From contig NC_133232.1 in assembly GCF_040436345.1 (NCBI RefSeq), forward strand, positions 7,141,001 through 7,205,000: a DNA stretch of 64,000 nucleotides, given 5' to 3'. The notes under the pieces are model-generated. The model did not search any database and was not told where the DNA came from. It was given only the letters and a program-made list of their open reading frames with translations. Origin of the DNA: Pagrus major (taxonomy: Eukaryota; Chordata; Actinopteri; Spariformes; Sparidae). Of the stretch, positions 45,199 through 57,080 are shown piece by piece (within the stretch, counting starts at the first letter, position 1; every line of letters begins with the position of its first letter). The position numbers and the translations under genes are program-made.

Positions 45199-48100
45199 CT
45201 GAGGAGACACACAGGAGATCTCAAAGATCAGAGGCGCTCTGATGAAACACAGTTCCTGTAATCACTGGTAAGAAGCAAGAAAACAGACGTTCATCTATCT
45301 GAAAAAGTAAAGACTTTTAAGACTCACAGCTTTGAAGGGGCAGCGACAGGGCAAGCCGTAGGTGTGCAGCGGTTCAGGACAGTCCTGACCCGGAGGGATC
45401 AGCTGGTTCAGGACATCACAGGCGTCTTTATAGTGACAGCTGCCCAGCTCGTCCAGACAGGGAATCTTCACCCAGAAACCTGCCACCTCCTTCTCCAGGG
45501 TCACGTTCAGCTGAGGAGCAGTGAAAGAGGAAGAGGGGTTAACAAAGTTTGAAGTTCTTTGATAGCTCTTCTGAGATCCTTATCCAAATTATTTCAACCT
45601 TGGGTCAAATTAATAAAAAAAAGAGAGAGATTAAAAAAAATGGAGAAGGAAAACCACTGGCTAAGACGCTGTACAATACTCCATTATTTTGTCTTTTAGC
45701 TTCCGCTGCAAAAAAAAAGAAATGAGTAGCATCCAAATACTTTAAATACCATGAGTGTTGTTTCTAATCAGAGTTAATGAAGATAATTAAATAAACATAT
45801 TCTAAATCTGTTCAAGAGTCTGTAAACACACACGATGACTCACTGCAGTGTATTATTAGATCATATCAGACAGTTCTGAGTCCATCTGATCAGATCTAAC
45901 ATCATTCAGACACACAGAGCTGTTTGTTTACTCTGCTGCGATCACAGCTGTAATCTTCAGTCCAGCTCATTATATAAGAAGATTTTCTAAATGTTAACTC
46001 ACTTAGTTCACCTTTAAAGCAAATAAACATGTTTAGTGCTCATTCTGTGCTGAGTAGTATCGTAAAACTTGGACTTTTAATTCATTACATTATTTCTCTC
46101 TTCTCTTCTCCAACAACTGCTCGATCACTACGACTACTGAGATGCATTTTATTCTGGAATTAGCTGGTGTAATATTCACAGACTGCAGTTGATTCAAAGC
46201 CTGCTGTCAGGAGATTTTACTGCTCGTCTTTAAAGGCTATATTTGTGATTTGCTAACTTCCTACAGAATGATCCTGATCGCCGTTTGAGATCCTGCAGCA
46301 GGGACCTGCTAAAAGGTGATCAGGCCTTAATAAATATGATCTATTCTAATGTAACAAAACTATAAGTACAAGTAACTCCAAGTCTTTCTCATTTCTCATT
46401 CACTAGTAGAACCTGTGAGGGTTAATAAGTGTCAAACTACAAGTGAGTTAGTGATGAGCAAGACCTCAAGAGTCTAACCCGGCTCATAACCTCCTCCTGC
46501 TCAGTCCTGAGATAGACAACATGACCCGAGGTCATCGCTGAGGGAAAAGAAGGGGGAATTCTCAAATCTGGAACCAATAAGGGGCATTCTGAAAATGTTT
46601 TATTGTCAGAGTTAAGTGGAATATTAAATTAATGGAATGGGAACGACAGAAATACTTTGACTAATTAGACGACAGTTTTCAAGCTGGTTTAAGTCAAAAG
46701 GGGCCAAAAAAAAAAAAAAAAACCCATAAGATTTATCTGATTTCTAAAATTAAATCAAAGACATAAAGCACTTCATTAACTGTAATCAGTTCAAACAAGG
46801 CATTTTAGGGACATAAAGAGACAGTATTTTTATTTAATCTTTAATTTGTGCTTTTTCTTATGGAATTCTAAATAGGTTTTCTGCCTGTCAGTTTTCTTTG
46901 ATAAAAAAGTCCAATAACACAACCTCAACAGTTAAAATCCCCTTCATCTTGAACTGATCTCAGCTCTGTGTGTGGTACAGAGTCTGATCTGCTCACATGA
47001 AGCTCATAGGATCTGCAGCAGATCCAGACACACCTCTTTCTGCTTCACACAACAACAAGCTGCTCACTCTACACAGACATGGCATTTAAACTACTATTGA
47101 TTAAAACTCTGTTTAGCTCAGACACACTTATCTGCAACGGAGGAATACCAGTGACTTAATGATTACTACAGCAGCTGCAGATATTTCTGCCTTTTAATCT
47201 CACTTTACCCAGAGCCTGAGGCATCTGACTTAACAACAGTATTTCGTAACGTAATACAGTCAAGTGACTCAGTGGAGATGTTTGTACTGTATATGTACTC
47301 ACAGACAGGGGAGCGCTGAGCTCGACAGAAGTGGATCCAGAGGCCGAGGCCGTCAGGTCTCCTGGGATGGCAATGGGATCTGGAGACACAGTCAGAGTCT
47401 TCAGCACAGCTGGAGCATCTGGCTGCCCGCAGTTCTTCCAGTCAAAACCAAAAAACTGTCCACGACACAAACAACAGGGTCAACACTTTTTTAACTAGTT
47501 TAAAATAAAATAAAATGATAAAGCTCCAGCAAACTATTCAAATAAGGCATTCCATGTTTGAAAAGGAGAAAGAAGAAGTTAAAAAACTTAGTCCAACCTC
47601 CATTTGTCTGTGTTTATACTTTATCAACAGGCTTTATTATTGAAAAAAGAAAGCTAAACTATGCCAATCAGTTTCCATGGTACCCATCTAAATAAACAAC
47701 AACAGATTCGGCCGAAACAAGAGCAAAACATTCAAACGATCCGCAAGCAAATCAGTCAGATTTGAACTCACAAATCACACAAGTCAATCTCATATCTCAT
47801 TTTTTTTTAATGAATCTCGTGAAATCATCTTGTTACGTTGTCGTATAAGGAATATATATTGTTTTGTAACTGTGTTTTTTATGTCATAGTGTTTTTTTTC
47901 TAACAGAGATGTTTTCTCTATCTCCTGCATAGAGACTGAGGATGTAAATTAGCTGATAGTGAGCTCTGGCACAGCTCAGAAGCCACAAACTGTTTCTGCC
48001 AAACACACAAACAAAAAACAAACACATAGATGAAAAACATGCAGAATCTGACAACACAAAGCAGCATTTTCACACTTTTTTGGCTATTTACTACAAATAC

Positions 48101-49051
48101 TAGATATTTTACATTAATGTGCCAACTCCTGTCCAAGTCCTGTCACTGTATTTTACATATGTGAATTTGTTTTTCAAACCTTCCTGGCTGAGTTTGGTTC
48201 ATTTCTATACAGTATGAAAATCAACCTGCACAGACTTGAAACCTGAGTGAACACAGTGAACATGTGGCATATGCAAATAAAAGAATTTTCTCTTTTACGT
48301 CAAATATTTCTCTTTGTTTTTATGTGTATGTAAATGTTATATGAATAAAAGTTAGTAGTGTTATACTGAGATGGATCTTTTTCCCCTGAACATGTATAGT
48401 GCATAATGGTGTCACAAAATGGTGAAAAATTAAAAAACAATTAAAAGATTTTCAATGTTCAATGTGAGAACTGACACAAACAAAAACAAGCAGTGAATTC
48501 TCACATTTATCAACAAACATTTGACAGCTTTGATCATAAATGACTGAATAATCTTTGAAAAAAAACAACAACAAATAAATACATGAAATAAAAACAGAAT
48601 CCAAAGCACCAGAGAAAGTCATCATGTGATCTCAACTTCTCTTTTATTTTGTTTGTCAAACATTTCAATTCAAGACAAAACTTTAACAGTTCAACTTAAA
48701 TAAGTCCACTTAAGTTCACTCAAAGTTTGAATCAGATATCTGGATTTAAATTTAGTTAATCTTATCTTAAAGTCACTGAAGGACTTTGAGATGAGATTAA
48801 CTTAAATTAAAGATAACTGATAAGTGATGTTGTTATTTTGAATCAGTCACTTCAGGTTAAAGTTACAGTTTAAAGGACATATGAACAGAGCAGTACAGTA
48901 ATATATCAGTGTTATTAGTAAGTAACATCAGCAGTGACGGACTCACCTGAACCTTGGTGACTCTCTTCAGTCCGGACGAGCTGCTGCAGCTCACCTGAGT
49001 TAAAACTGCCACCAGACTCACAATTACCGTCACAGCTGTTAGTTTATCCAT
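45043..49051 (-). CDS. gm2a: GM2 ganglioside activator, four coding exons
   Basis: This is a lysosomal lipid-transfer cofactor: it lifts GM2 ganglioside out of the membrane and presents it to beta-hexosaminidase A. Exons 49051-48947, 47455-47303, 45510-45328 and 45198-45043 all join in phase 0 with canonical GT/AG sites to give 198 residues (human about 193). The protein has a signal peptide (about 1-22), then FDWKNCG, the [11 protein letters not shown] strand region, [38 protein letters not shown] and [10 protein letters not shown], the hallmark blocks of GM2A. The mature part has exactly eight cysteines, matching the four disulfides of the family. An NVT sequon sits at residue 88. The gene is flanked on both sides by nearly identical LINE sequence in the same orientation. 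A minus-strand AATAAA lies at 44934-44939, about 100 bases past the stop. Confidence 0.96.
45328..45510 (-). CDS. gm2a: gm2a exon 3
   Basis: This exon is 183 bp (61 codons), with acceptor CTCCTCAG and donor GCT|GTGAGT. It encodes [18 protein letters not shown] and continues to the CRCPFK block. It holds six of the eight cysteines and is the most conserved part of the protein. Confidence 0.95.
47303..47455 (-). CDS. gm2a: gm2a exon 2
   Basis: This exon is 153 bp (51 codons). The acceptor is GTGGACAG before TTTTTTGGT, and the donor is TCT|GTGAGT. It encodes [20 protein letters not shown] through SAPLS, the first strands of the lipid-binding cup, including the first disulfide cysteine. Confidence 0.93.
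48947..49051 (-). CDS. gm2a: gm2a exon 1: signal peptide
   Basis: This exon is 105 bp (35 codons), with donor CAG|GTGAGT. It encodes [20 protein letters not shown] and a Ser-rich cleavage region. The start is the only ATG that gives a complete hydrophobic leader in phase with exon 2. Confidence 0.93.
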
Positions 49052-49176
49052 CGTTCTGTCTCTGAGTGAAGATTAAAACACAACCTGGAGGAGAAACGAG
49101 CCGCTGTGGAGACTCTGAGCCTTTAAACTGACAGAAAACTGAATCGGCAGCCTTTAGTTTGTCCGCTGCTGGAGTC

Positions 49177-49196
49177 ACTTCCGTGTTTACTTCCGT
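49177..49196 (-). promoter_or_regulatory. Tandem ETS/GABP-like sites in gm2a promoter
   Basis: Two ACGGAAGT motifs on the gene strand (plus ACTTCCGT at 49177-49184 and 49189-49196) lie 12 bases apart between the CLEAR pair and the start codon. Such sites are common in TATA-less broadly expressed promoters; no TATA box is seen here. Confidence 0.5.
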
Positions 49197-49209
49197 AATG
49201 ACCCACACT

Positions 49210-49219
49210 GTCACGTGAC
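49210..49219. promoter_or_regulatory. CLEAR/TFEB palindrome 1 upstream of gm2a
   Basis: The sequence is GTCACGTGAC, a perfect ten-base palindrome and an exact match to the CLEAR consensus bound by TFEB/TFE3 at lysosomal genes. It lies about 160 bases before the gm2a start codon. Confidence 0.75.
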
Positions 49220-49230
49220 GTAGCGGCCAC

Positions 49231-49240
49231 GTCACGTGAC
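49231..49240. promoter_or_regulatory. CLEAR/TFEB palindrome 2 upstream of gm2a
   Basis: This is a second exact GTCACGTGAC, 21 bases from the first measured start to start, about two helical turns, so both would face the same side of the DNA. Confidence 0.75.
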
Positions 49241-49731
49241 TTGGGCCTCAGTGTTTCCACAGTTTCTGTCAGGGAACAAAAGTTTAGTTGTTTTTTACTG
49301 TGATCCTGCGTGCAGAGTGAATAATGAATGAATCATGAATAAATAAATAAATGACTTTATTTCGAACCAAAAATTAAAACAACATAATAAAAAACAAACA
49401 AAACAAAAGTAACAGTGTCTGGAAAGGAGTATGCAGAAATAAAACTTAAATATAACTACACCTTTCTCACTTGTCTTCTTTAACCCTTAGCTGCATGAGT
49501 GATATGACCAGTATTACAGATTTTATGCCATTTTTGTCGGTTATGTTACTATACTATATTTTGTTTTGTATTTTGGTTCACACCAGAATTATTTCATCTT
49601 TGAGTTCTTCTTAATTTTTCACTTTTTAACAATTAGACATTTTTTGAAAAAAATGTTTTTGAACATTTTGATGATTGAAAACAAAGAAAATTGATTGTAC
49701 CTAACAGGGCAATGGAAAAATGTCAACATCC

Positions 49732-49733
<2 letters not shown>

Positions 49734-49783
<50 letters not shown>
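49734..49783. repeat. GT microsatellite
   Basis: About 25 uninterrupted GT units lie between gm2a and LINE copy 2. Confidence 0.95.
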
Positions 49784-49786
<3 letters not shown>

Positions 49787-50789
49787 CTGGCCGGTCATAG
49801 CTAGTTAGTGTTAGCTTACTATAAAATTTGTTGATACATGATAATAACACACTCTTCCACACAATAGTTATGAATGACACACACGTGCACACACAAAGTT
49901 CAGTAATGTTTGCTAGCTTAGGTAACTAGCTAGTGTTAGCTAACTATAAAGTAAAATAAAGGCTTATTTGTTGATACTAACATGATAATAACACATAATG
50001 TTATTCTTCTACACAATACGGATAAAACACACCCACACATGAATGTGCAAGTATGTTGTTGAAACATATCAAATATTTTCCAAAGTAAAGGATGAAGATA
50101 ATACTTACATGTAAAGTTTGTGGTCCACAATAAATATATTTCTGACAGCCACAGTTGATTGAAGAATCAAAGGTTCTTGAGAGTACATAGGAAATGCATG
50201 CAGGTCACTTATGGAAGCTTGGGGTAGTAATACAAAAACTGAAATTTCTTAAAATGTATAAAAGATAAGTCAAAAATTTAAATAGTATGACATCAAAAAC
50301 ATGTTTTTGCTGGAATAACGTGAATATGAAATGATAACAAGTTTTCATCATGAAGATAATGCAAAAAAACGACCTCACCAGGTCTTTTTTGACCCAATTA
50401 TGCCTCGAAGGTTTAACTCGTGTATTATTTCAACAAATTCTCCAATTTATTTGCAACTTATATACAAACAACTACCACCCAATTAAATAAATAAATAACA
50501 ATCCCAGTTTATTCCAAATATCCACCCAGTGTTACAAAATAAATAGCCTTAACACAAGCTTTCTTTTTCCATATACCTGCCAAAAATATCTTTTTATCTT
50601 TATATTTTAATCACATGGGGACAGATTATTTCCCCCCTCCTAACAAACTTTATCTATACAGAACAGAGGGACATTGGAGTATTCATTAGGCTTTTATCAC
50701 TCAACCCTGACTGGAATAATCTTATCATTTTGCACTGTCTACTCTAACCAGTAAAGGTTAAAAATCAAATCCGCTTAGATAAGCTTTTT

Positions 50790-52472
50790 AAGAACCCATA
50801 AGATAAAGTGTGGGGTTCCCCAAGGGTCAATTTTAGGTCCAACTCTTTTTAATCTTTACATGCTTCCCCTTGGGGACGTCATCAGGAGGCATGGCATCAA
50901 CTTCCATAGTTATGCTGATGATACACAACTGTACATTGCCGCGTCTCCTGATGACACAGGGCCAATTGATGCCCTTTTTAACTGTATTTTAGACATTAGG
51001 TCATGGATGGCAGCAAACTTCCTACAGCTCAACCAGGACAAAACAGAGGTTTTAGTCATTGGTCCTGAAGGCCAGAGAGAGAAACTTTTACCAAAGCTAC
51101 AGGATTTTAAACCCTCAAAATCAGTAAAAAATCTGGGCGTGATTTTTGACTCTGACCTCACTTTTATTCCACACATCAAAAGCATAACAAAGATAGGTTT
51201 TTACCATCTTAAAAATATAGCCAGAGTCCGCCCCTTTCTCTCCCAGGCCAGCACGGAGGTGCTGATGCATGCTTTTATCTCTTGTCGTTTAGATTATTGT
51301 AATGCCCTGCTCTCTGGTCTTCCCAAAAAGAGTTTGCATAACTTACAATTATTACAAAACTCAGCTGCACGAGTGCTGACGAAGACCAGAGGGCGGGAGC
51401 ATATTACGCCTGTTTTAAAATCGCTGCATTGGCTCCCTGTGCGCTTCAGGATTAATTTTAAGGTTCTTTTACTTGTTTTTAAGTGTCTTAACGGTCTTGG
51501 GTCTTCTTATCTATCTGCATTACTTTTACCCTATCAACCCTCGCGGACCCTGAGGTCCTCCGGTGCTGGCCTTTTAACGATACCACAAGTTAGAACTAGA
51601 ACACACGGGGAGGCGGCATTCAGTTATTATGGCCCCCGATTGTGGAACAGCCTCCCGGAGAACCTCAGGGCCGCAGAGAATGTTGATGTTTTTAAAAAGA
51701 GACTCAAGACCCATCTTTTTAATCAGGCATTTAATTGAGCTCATTTAACTCTTTCTAATTACCGACATTTTTTATTATTTATTTATTTATTTTTTATTAT
51801 TATTATTCTATTTTATATTAATTCTTAGTTAAGCCAATCCTGTTTTATTACTTACTTGTTTTATCTCAATGTTTTATTTCAATGTTTTAGTCGTTATTTA
51901 TGGTCTATTTTATACATTATATTGTTCTATTCCCTCAGTTTTAGCTTCTATACCTTTTATCTTATTTTACTGTTTTAGCCCCTCGATTCTCCAGTGTTTC
52001 CTCCTGGGGGCCTACCACACCGGGAGTTGCTTCTGGTCCACCGTTGGGGGTGCTGTCCCGAGGACGGCCCTGGCCGGAGTGGCGGGAGAGCTTTACGCCT
52101 TGGTGTGGAGCCTCCTGTCTACCTGGGCTGGGGCGGTCCTTTTGGTGGCGCCCCTGCAGTCATGGACCTTGATTCCTCTCGGTGTGCACGGCCCCCAAAG
52201 GTAGCTGTTCCTCACCTCTGATCTTTGTGCCGAGCCATGTCTCCTTAGCAATAACTAGTGTATGTCTGTGGGTGTGTGTATGTTTGTGTGTGTGGGGGTG
52301 TATGTATGTCAGTATGTCTATGTATGTACGTGAGTGTGTATGTAACTGTGTATCTGTGTGTATGTTTATGGGTGTGGGAGGCTTGGGGTTTTTATGATGT
52401 TGTCTTGCTCTGTTTGTTTGTTTTTAACCTCTGTGAGGCACTTTGTGCTGCAAAACTGCATGAAAAGTGCCA

Positions 52473-52504
<32 letters not shown>
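50790..52504 (+). mobile_element. 5'-truncated L2/CR1-group LINE, copy 2
   Basis: This copy begins abruptly inside the reverse transcriptase (matching copy 1 from 42577) and runs to the same ATTTG-repeat tail. Over about 1.7 kb I noticed only about seven substitutions and one 9-base gap against copy 1, so it is a recent insertion. 5' truncation is the usual product of incomplete target-primed reverse transcription. The flanks differ from copy 1 on both sides, so this is an insertion rather than a local duplication. No clear target-site duplication was found. Confidence 0.93.
50792..51738 (+). pseudogene. Reverse transcriptase C-terminal fragment of LINE copy 2
   Basis: The frame is open from RTHKIKCGVPQGSILGP through YADDTQLY to the LINE stop. 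It keeps the NLGVIFDSD motif that is shortened in copy 1. It lacks the endonuclease and the first catalytic Asp motif of the reverse transcriptase, so it cannot be active. Confidence 0.9.
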
Positions 52505-52639
52505 TTACCTTTACTTCAATACATTTTAAATTATTAAATTTGTTTTTATTTGATTTTATCTCATTTATTTGTGCACTGAAACATAGAGAACGAGTACTGT
52601 ATCCTTTTAATTTCATCACCATGTTGGAGAGGAGGTCGT

Positions 52640-53035
52640 GTGGCTCGGGCACCACTTGGCGATGCCTTGGCCTGCTCAGACGTCTCCTGGATCCACACAC
52701 TTTACATATATTATGTAATTTGTGTCAGATATTCTGATGCAATGCAATTTTTAAACTGTGATTTTGTTGTTCTATTCTGTACGTGGGACATCTACTGCAG
52801 TCTGTCCGTCCTGGGAGAGGGATCCCTCCTCTGTGGCTCTTCTGAGGTTTCTTCCATCTTTTTTTCCCTGTTAAAAGGTTTTTTTCTCAATATATCAAGT
52901 TTTTCCTCACTCGAATCGAGGGTCTAAGGACAGAGGGTGTTGTTCACTGTACAGATTTTAAAGCCCACTGAGGCAAAGTGATTATGATTATGATTTTGGG
53001 CTATATAAATAAAATTGATATATTATCAATCATTA
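52640..53035 (+). mobile_element. L2-like LINE 3' end fragment
   Basis: This resembles a common teleost LINE 3' UTR: GGAGAGGGATCCCTCCTCTG, TTCTTCCATC, a T-rich stretch, AAGCCCACTGAGGCAAAGTG and the tail GGCTATATAAATAAAATTGA. It is older and of a different subfamily from copy 2, which ends just before it. The left edge is approximate. Confidence 0.75.
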
Positions 53036-53137
53036 TCATGATTACTTTAAAAAATAGCCACATAATTTTGAAATGGTTGAGAAACATCTGTATTTACAAG
53101 ATAATACCACTAGATGTTGCTGCAATACAGCTATTTT

Positions 53138-53147
53138 AACACACACG

Positions 53148-53233
<86 letters not shown>

Positions 53234-53240
53234 CACACAC
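53138..53240. repeat. CA microsatellite
   Basis: This is a CA run of about 50 units with a few CG interruptions at both ends. Confidence 0.95.
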
Positions 53241-53379
53241 TGTCCACAGAGCTCAGTGTCAAACACTGACCTTTGCAAATGATCTGAGATCTCCGCAGGA
53301 AGAAACCAAACAAAATGTTTTTCTTTAACTGAATCTACATTTAAATACACTTGTGACATCAAACAATCATACTGAGAGG

Positions 53380-53430
53380 TTAATAATAATAATTATAATA
53401 ATAATAATAATAATAATGATAATAATGTAG
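53380..53430. repeat. AAT trinucleotide microsatellite
   Basis: This is an imperfect TAA run of about 16 units with two interruptions. Confidence 0.9.
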
Positions 53431-53878
53431 GATAAGAATCAGTCTGCACAGAAAATAAACATGATAAAAAGACAATAAAAACATAATAGAACGATTTTAA
53501 AAATAGATTCATGACTGTGATGACGTTATTCCCTATCTTCACTCGCTGAAATTGAATGCAACACCGGTTGCCACATGTCGGACTCTCCCATCAGCACTTG
53601 AACGCACCCTGACTCCTCTGTTGGGGGTCTGAAAGTGAGAAAAAAATGTCTCCAGTGTGATTCTAATAATGATAGCCTACTGTTGCTCAGTTGGAGATTT
53701 GGAGCCAAATTAGATTAAAAAAAGACGATAAATTATTTAAAGTCTGGGAGAACATTTGCAACAATGGTTCAGTCCGACTGTCCGCAGCGCTGAGGCAGGA
53801 GGAAGAGGAGGGAGGAGGGGTTCAGGGGGAGCCAGATGATGCTGTCAGTGAAAGGAGGAGGAGGATCCTGTCCGCCGG

Positions 53879-53902
53879 CAGCAGCAGCAGCAGCAGCAGC
53901 AG
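53879..53902 (+). repeat. CAG trinucleotide repeat, eight units
   Basis: Eight CAG units lie in a GC-rich stretch 170 bases before the candidate first exon at 54072. One frame reads poly-Ser (within an open frame 53691-54014), but translation is not supported by anything else. Confidence 0.85.
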
Positions 53903-54071
53903 CGCACTGAGCTCCTCTCCATCATCCCATGTGCCTGGAAGAAGAAGAGAAAATGGGCTCGGATCCAGACATGTGCTGCTAGAACACAACCTCTGTGTAG
54001 TTTCTGTTAAATAACCGTAGCCTATAAGAAGGCAGAAGTGGGACTATTTTATCACTCTTTTTCCTGAAAAA

Positions 54072-54143
54072 ATGCTCCCCTGCTCATCATCTGCACAGAT
54101 GGAGGGATGTGAGGGGGAGAGGGACGCGCACATGCAAACAGAG
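54072..54143 (+). CDS. Candidate first coding exon of an unidentified gene
   Basis: The ATG at 54072 opens 24 codons (MLPCSSSAQMEGCEGERDAH and four more residues) ending in GAG|GTAAACC, a good donor in phase 0. The region just upstream (53760-54060) is GC-rich and looks promoter-like. The next exon I can see on this strand, 62530-62590, also starts in phase 0 when its first AG acceptor is used, which is why the two are linked. The product is not recognised, and the true start could be the second ATG (54099). Intermediate exons cannot be excluded. Confidence 0.4.
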
Positions 54144-54674
54144 GTAAACCGATAAAAAGCGTAAAACAGCTCAAATATTTGCATCTAATCCGATTTATTC
54201 TGCATGTAAATCTCTGTAAAGGTGTGCTAAAGGATGCGTTTAGGCTCTCCGGCTCAAATGGGATTTCTGCAGGCTGATTATGAGCCGGTAAGATTCGCCG
54301 GCCGGCTTCTCCAGGAGGTTATTGTAGACATGAAAGAGCCGGACCCCTCCCTAAATGTGTCGCTCCTCTCGCCATTTAATGAGAGGAGAGCAGAAATTAC
54401 ACTTTGTATTTACATCAGTGGTAGATTGTGTTGGTTTGATAATGAAGCTTGATGATTTTTTAAAAATGGATTTTATCCTTTTGTAGGGAAATGTGCTGAC
54501 AGTGTTAATTCATCCTCTCACACACACAGAGAGAAAAAAAAGCCTCGCCTCAGGTTTCATCTGATATTTAGCAGAGATGTGTCCGTCTCAATAAACCTTA
54601 ATTACTCCCTCAGCTGCCTCTAATCTGCTGTTGGATGGATGATTTTACCCCAGACATCACAATATAAGGAGTTA

Positions 54675-55165
54675 ACACAATGGGAATTCAACCCACAACT
54701 CCTCCTAGTGATAATGCTTTGCTTTGTCCACGTAATTACCCAAGGAATTGAATGCACCACCCTTGTGAGTGCCTGTCTCCACCCTTTGACCTACAAGGAC
54801 AAAGTCTTAAACCTGCAGTCCGTAGTGCCTCACAGTGTTTCATAATGCCTTGCTCTACTCATTGACCTACAAAAGGGGAATAGAGCTAGCAACCCAGCTT
54901 TGCTCCACCTGTTTAGCTGGCAACAAATTTAAACCAATGTCAATATCTTGTTCTTGCTGCATAGTCACTGGGAATTGAACCCCCAACCCTCAAAGTATGT
55001 TAATGCCTTGCTCTGCTCATCGATCATAAAGAGAAACTGACACCTTTCCTCTTCTGTTTGCATTACATTGGGAATAGAACCTTCAACCTCTTATTGCCTT
55101 CCACCAGTCAGTGTTGGTGCCTTGCTTCATCCATGATATTTGGGAATTGAACCCCCAACCATGGA
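54675..55165 (-). repeat. Array of degenerate tRNA-like units
   Basis: Five to six loosely spaced units contain GGGAATTGAACCCCCAACC, followed after 20-40 bases by a GCCTTGCTCTGCTCAT-like stretch. Starts are near 54679, 54742, 54881, 54970, 55069 and 55142. Read on the minus strand, GGTTCAATTCCC resembles a Pol III B box and ATGAGCAGAGCAAGG an A-box region. A further unit lies at 57019-57080. All are in the putative first intron of the plus-strand gene. Confidence 0.55.
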
Positions 55166-57018
55166 AGCCTGTATATAAAAAAAATGGACGCCCTTGTTGC
55201 CTGACCCTTTTAAAGTCTTGCTTCAGTCACTGAGTATCAGGATCAAGTCAGACTGTTTCAAAAACTACAACTCCCAGAAGGCTTTGCTAGCACCTCTGTG
55301 GCTAAGCTACATATCTGACATACGTTTTGGTTCAAAGCTAAACAAAAAAATCATCTTGAATATGGAAATTGTGTCCCGAAAGGCAAAATTTAATCTGAGA
55401 TCGAAAGTCCACGAGTTTAATTGTTGCAGCCCACACCGGACCCGTTCATCCAGCCCACACTCTGGTTTATTCGGGTTGCTCCCGGCTGACATGTGGCTGT
55501 GGTGTGGCCTGCCTTGGTTCAGATCTGGCAAACAGGAACAGACCACCCGAGTGCCATCCTTCCATGTGGTGTGTGGGCTTTCAGATCTGTCACTTACATT
55601 TTATTCCTGCTGGCTCAGGTGTGTCATCATGTGACCATGTAGCACATGTGTCACACCTGAGCCTGCAGGATTTACCTCCATGAATGCAGCTGAAAGCTTG
55701 TAAATTGACCTACGAGTTAAGATTATCTTGTTGGATAAAATATTTTTTGTGTTTTTTTGGTGTCACATTTGAAGTTGTTGGAGTTTTAGAAGATGTACAA
55801 TAGCACTGAAAGTATTTGTTACTTGATCGCTCAAAAGCGGTGATCACTTTTTGGCTCTTGTTCCAGACGTGATTTCCCCATTCATCCACTCCAGTGACGT
55901 TGCAGAAAATCCTTATATAAAGAGTTGAAAGCCTGGAACCAGTGAATCGTGACCATAATACATTTGTTAAAAATGTTCAAAAGGATTGTGGATGATTCCT
56001 TTCTAACAACTTTGAGATTTTAACCCCTTTGGACACTTTTCATCATTTCTTTTCATCACAGCACGTCAGAAAGAGAAATCACAGTCGCTCTGTGGTGAAC
56101 GCAAAATAAACGATCCGATCGTAGTAGCAGTAACTTGCTAGCCGACACGACTTTTGCGGATGTGGCAACAGCGTGATACACCATTCAGAGACGCTGCTGT
56201 TACACTTTAGGATTGTGGGTAGTGTAGTACCTCTCCATTACATTACATTTTCTTAGGTTTTGTTACTTCTAGAGGAGCAGATACCATTGTTTCAGAGCCT
56301 CATATCTCATGTGAAGTCTGTATCGGCTGGTGACTACATTATGGCTAATAATCAACATCCTTGATTGAGAATATAAATGTGATTTTCACTTTCAGAACCT
56401 CACTGTAGACCCCTGTTTAGATCTGTTTTGATAACTAAATAATAATTTTTCAAGTTTTCAAACAAAATGCCCCATATTCTCAGATTCTCAATAAGAGGGA
56501 TTAGCTGCTGTCTTTGTCTTATGAGATATAAAATGGAATGTCTGAAATAATCAATTTATCGAGAAAATAACGGTCAGATTTATCGAAAATGAAAATAAAG
56601 CTGCAGGCTTAAAGGATAAAACCATTTTTCACCTTTTTAAATGAAGGAAGCGCTTGCTAACTGTCCGCCTGATGGAGCAACATCTATATATGTTGAAGGC
56701 AATTGCTGCATAAATCCAATAATGTGCAGGATCCAACCTTGTTTAGATGCCTGGCTGGTGTCAAAACCCCCAAAAGAGAAGAAGAATTAGCTTCTACTGA
56801 AGCTAGCATAAAACATTTAGCGCACATTAAACAGGAGCAGCGCAGCTAACGAAGCTCTGTTACCTCACATGCTGACATTCTTGATTGATTTTGCAGTTTG
56901 AAATGCCTTTCAGCAGCAGATGTCGGCCTGTGCAGTTAGTTTAATTGTGTGGGGATTTATATGTTTGTATTTAAAAAGATAAAGCGCTGTCGTGCGTCCC
57001 TGTACTCGCTGAGCAGCA

Positions 57019-57080
57019 CGGGGAATTGAACCGCTCACCCCGGCAGCGTCGGTGCCTTGCTGTCTGCCGGTGAACCCTCC
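57019..57080 (-). repeat. Isolated tRNA-like unit
   Basis: GGGAATTGAACCGCTCACCC followed by GGTGCCTTGCTGTCTGCCGG is the same unit type as the 54675-55165 array but less degenerate and GC-rich. Confidence 0.45.

Noticed and set aside
42577..52504. Explaining LINE copy 2 as a tandem duplication of the locus
   Set aside because: Similarity stops exactly at the LINE tail and at an internal 5' truncation point; flanks differ, so retrotransposition fits better.
53691..54014. 107-codon frame with poly-Ser
   Set aside because: The Ser run comes from a CAG repeat; the stretch looks like promoter or 5' UTR and the frame ends without a clear donor.
55194..55634. 146-codon frame on the plus strand
   Set aside because: No domain, no splice support and no codon pattern stand out; it is kept only as part of the intron description.
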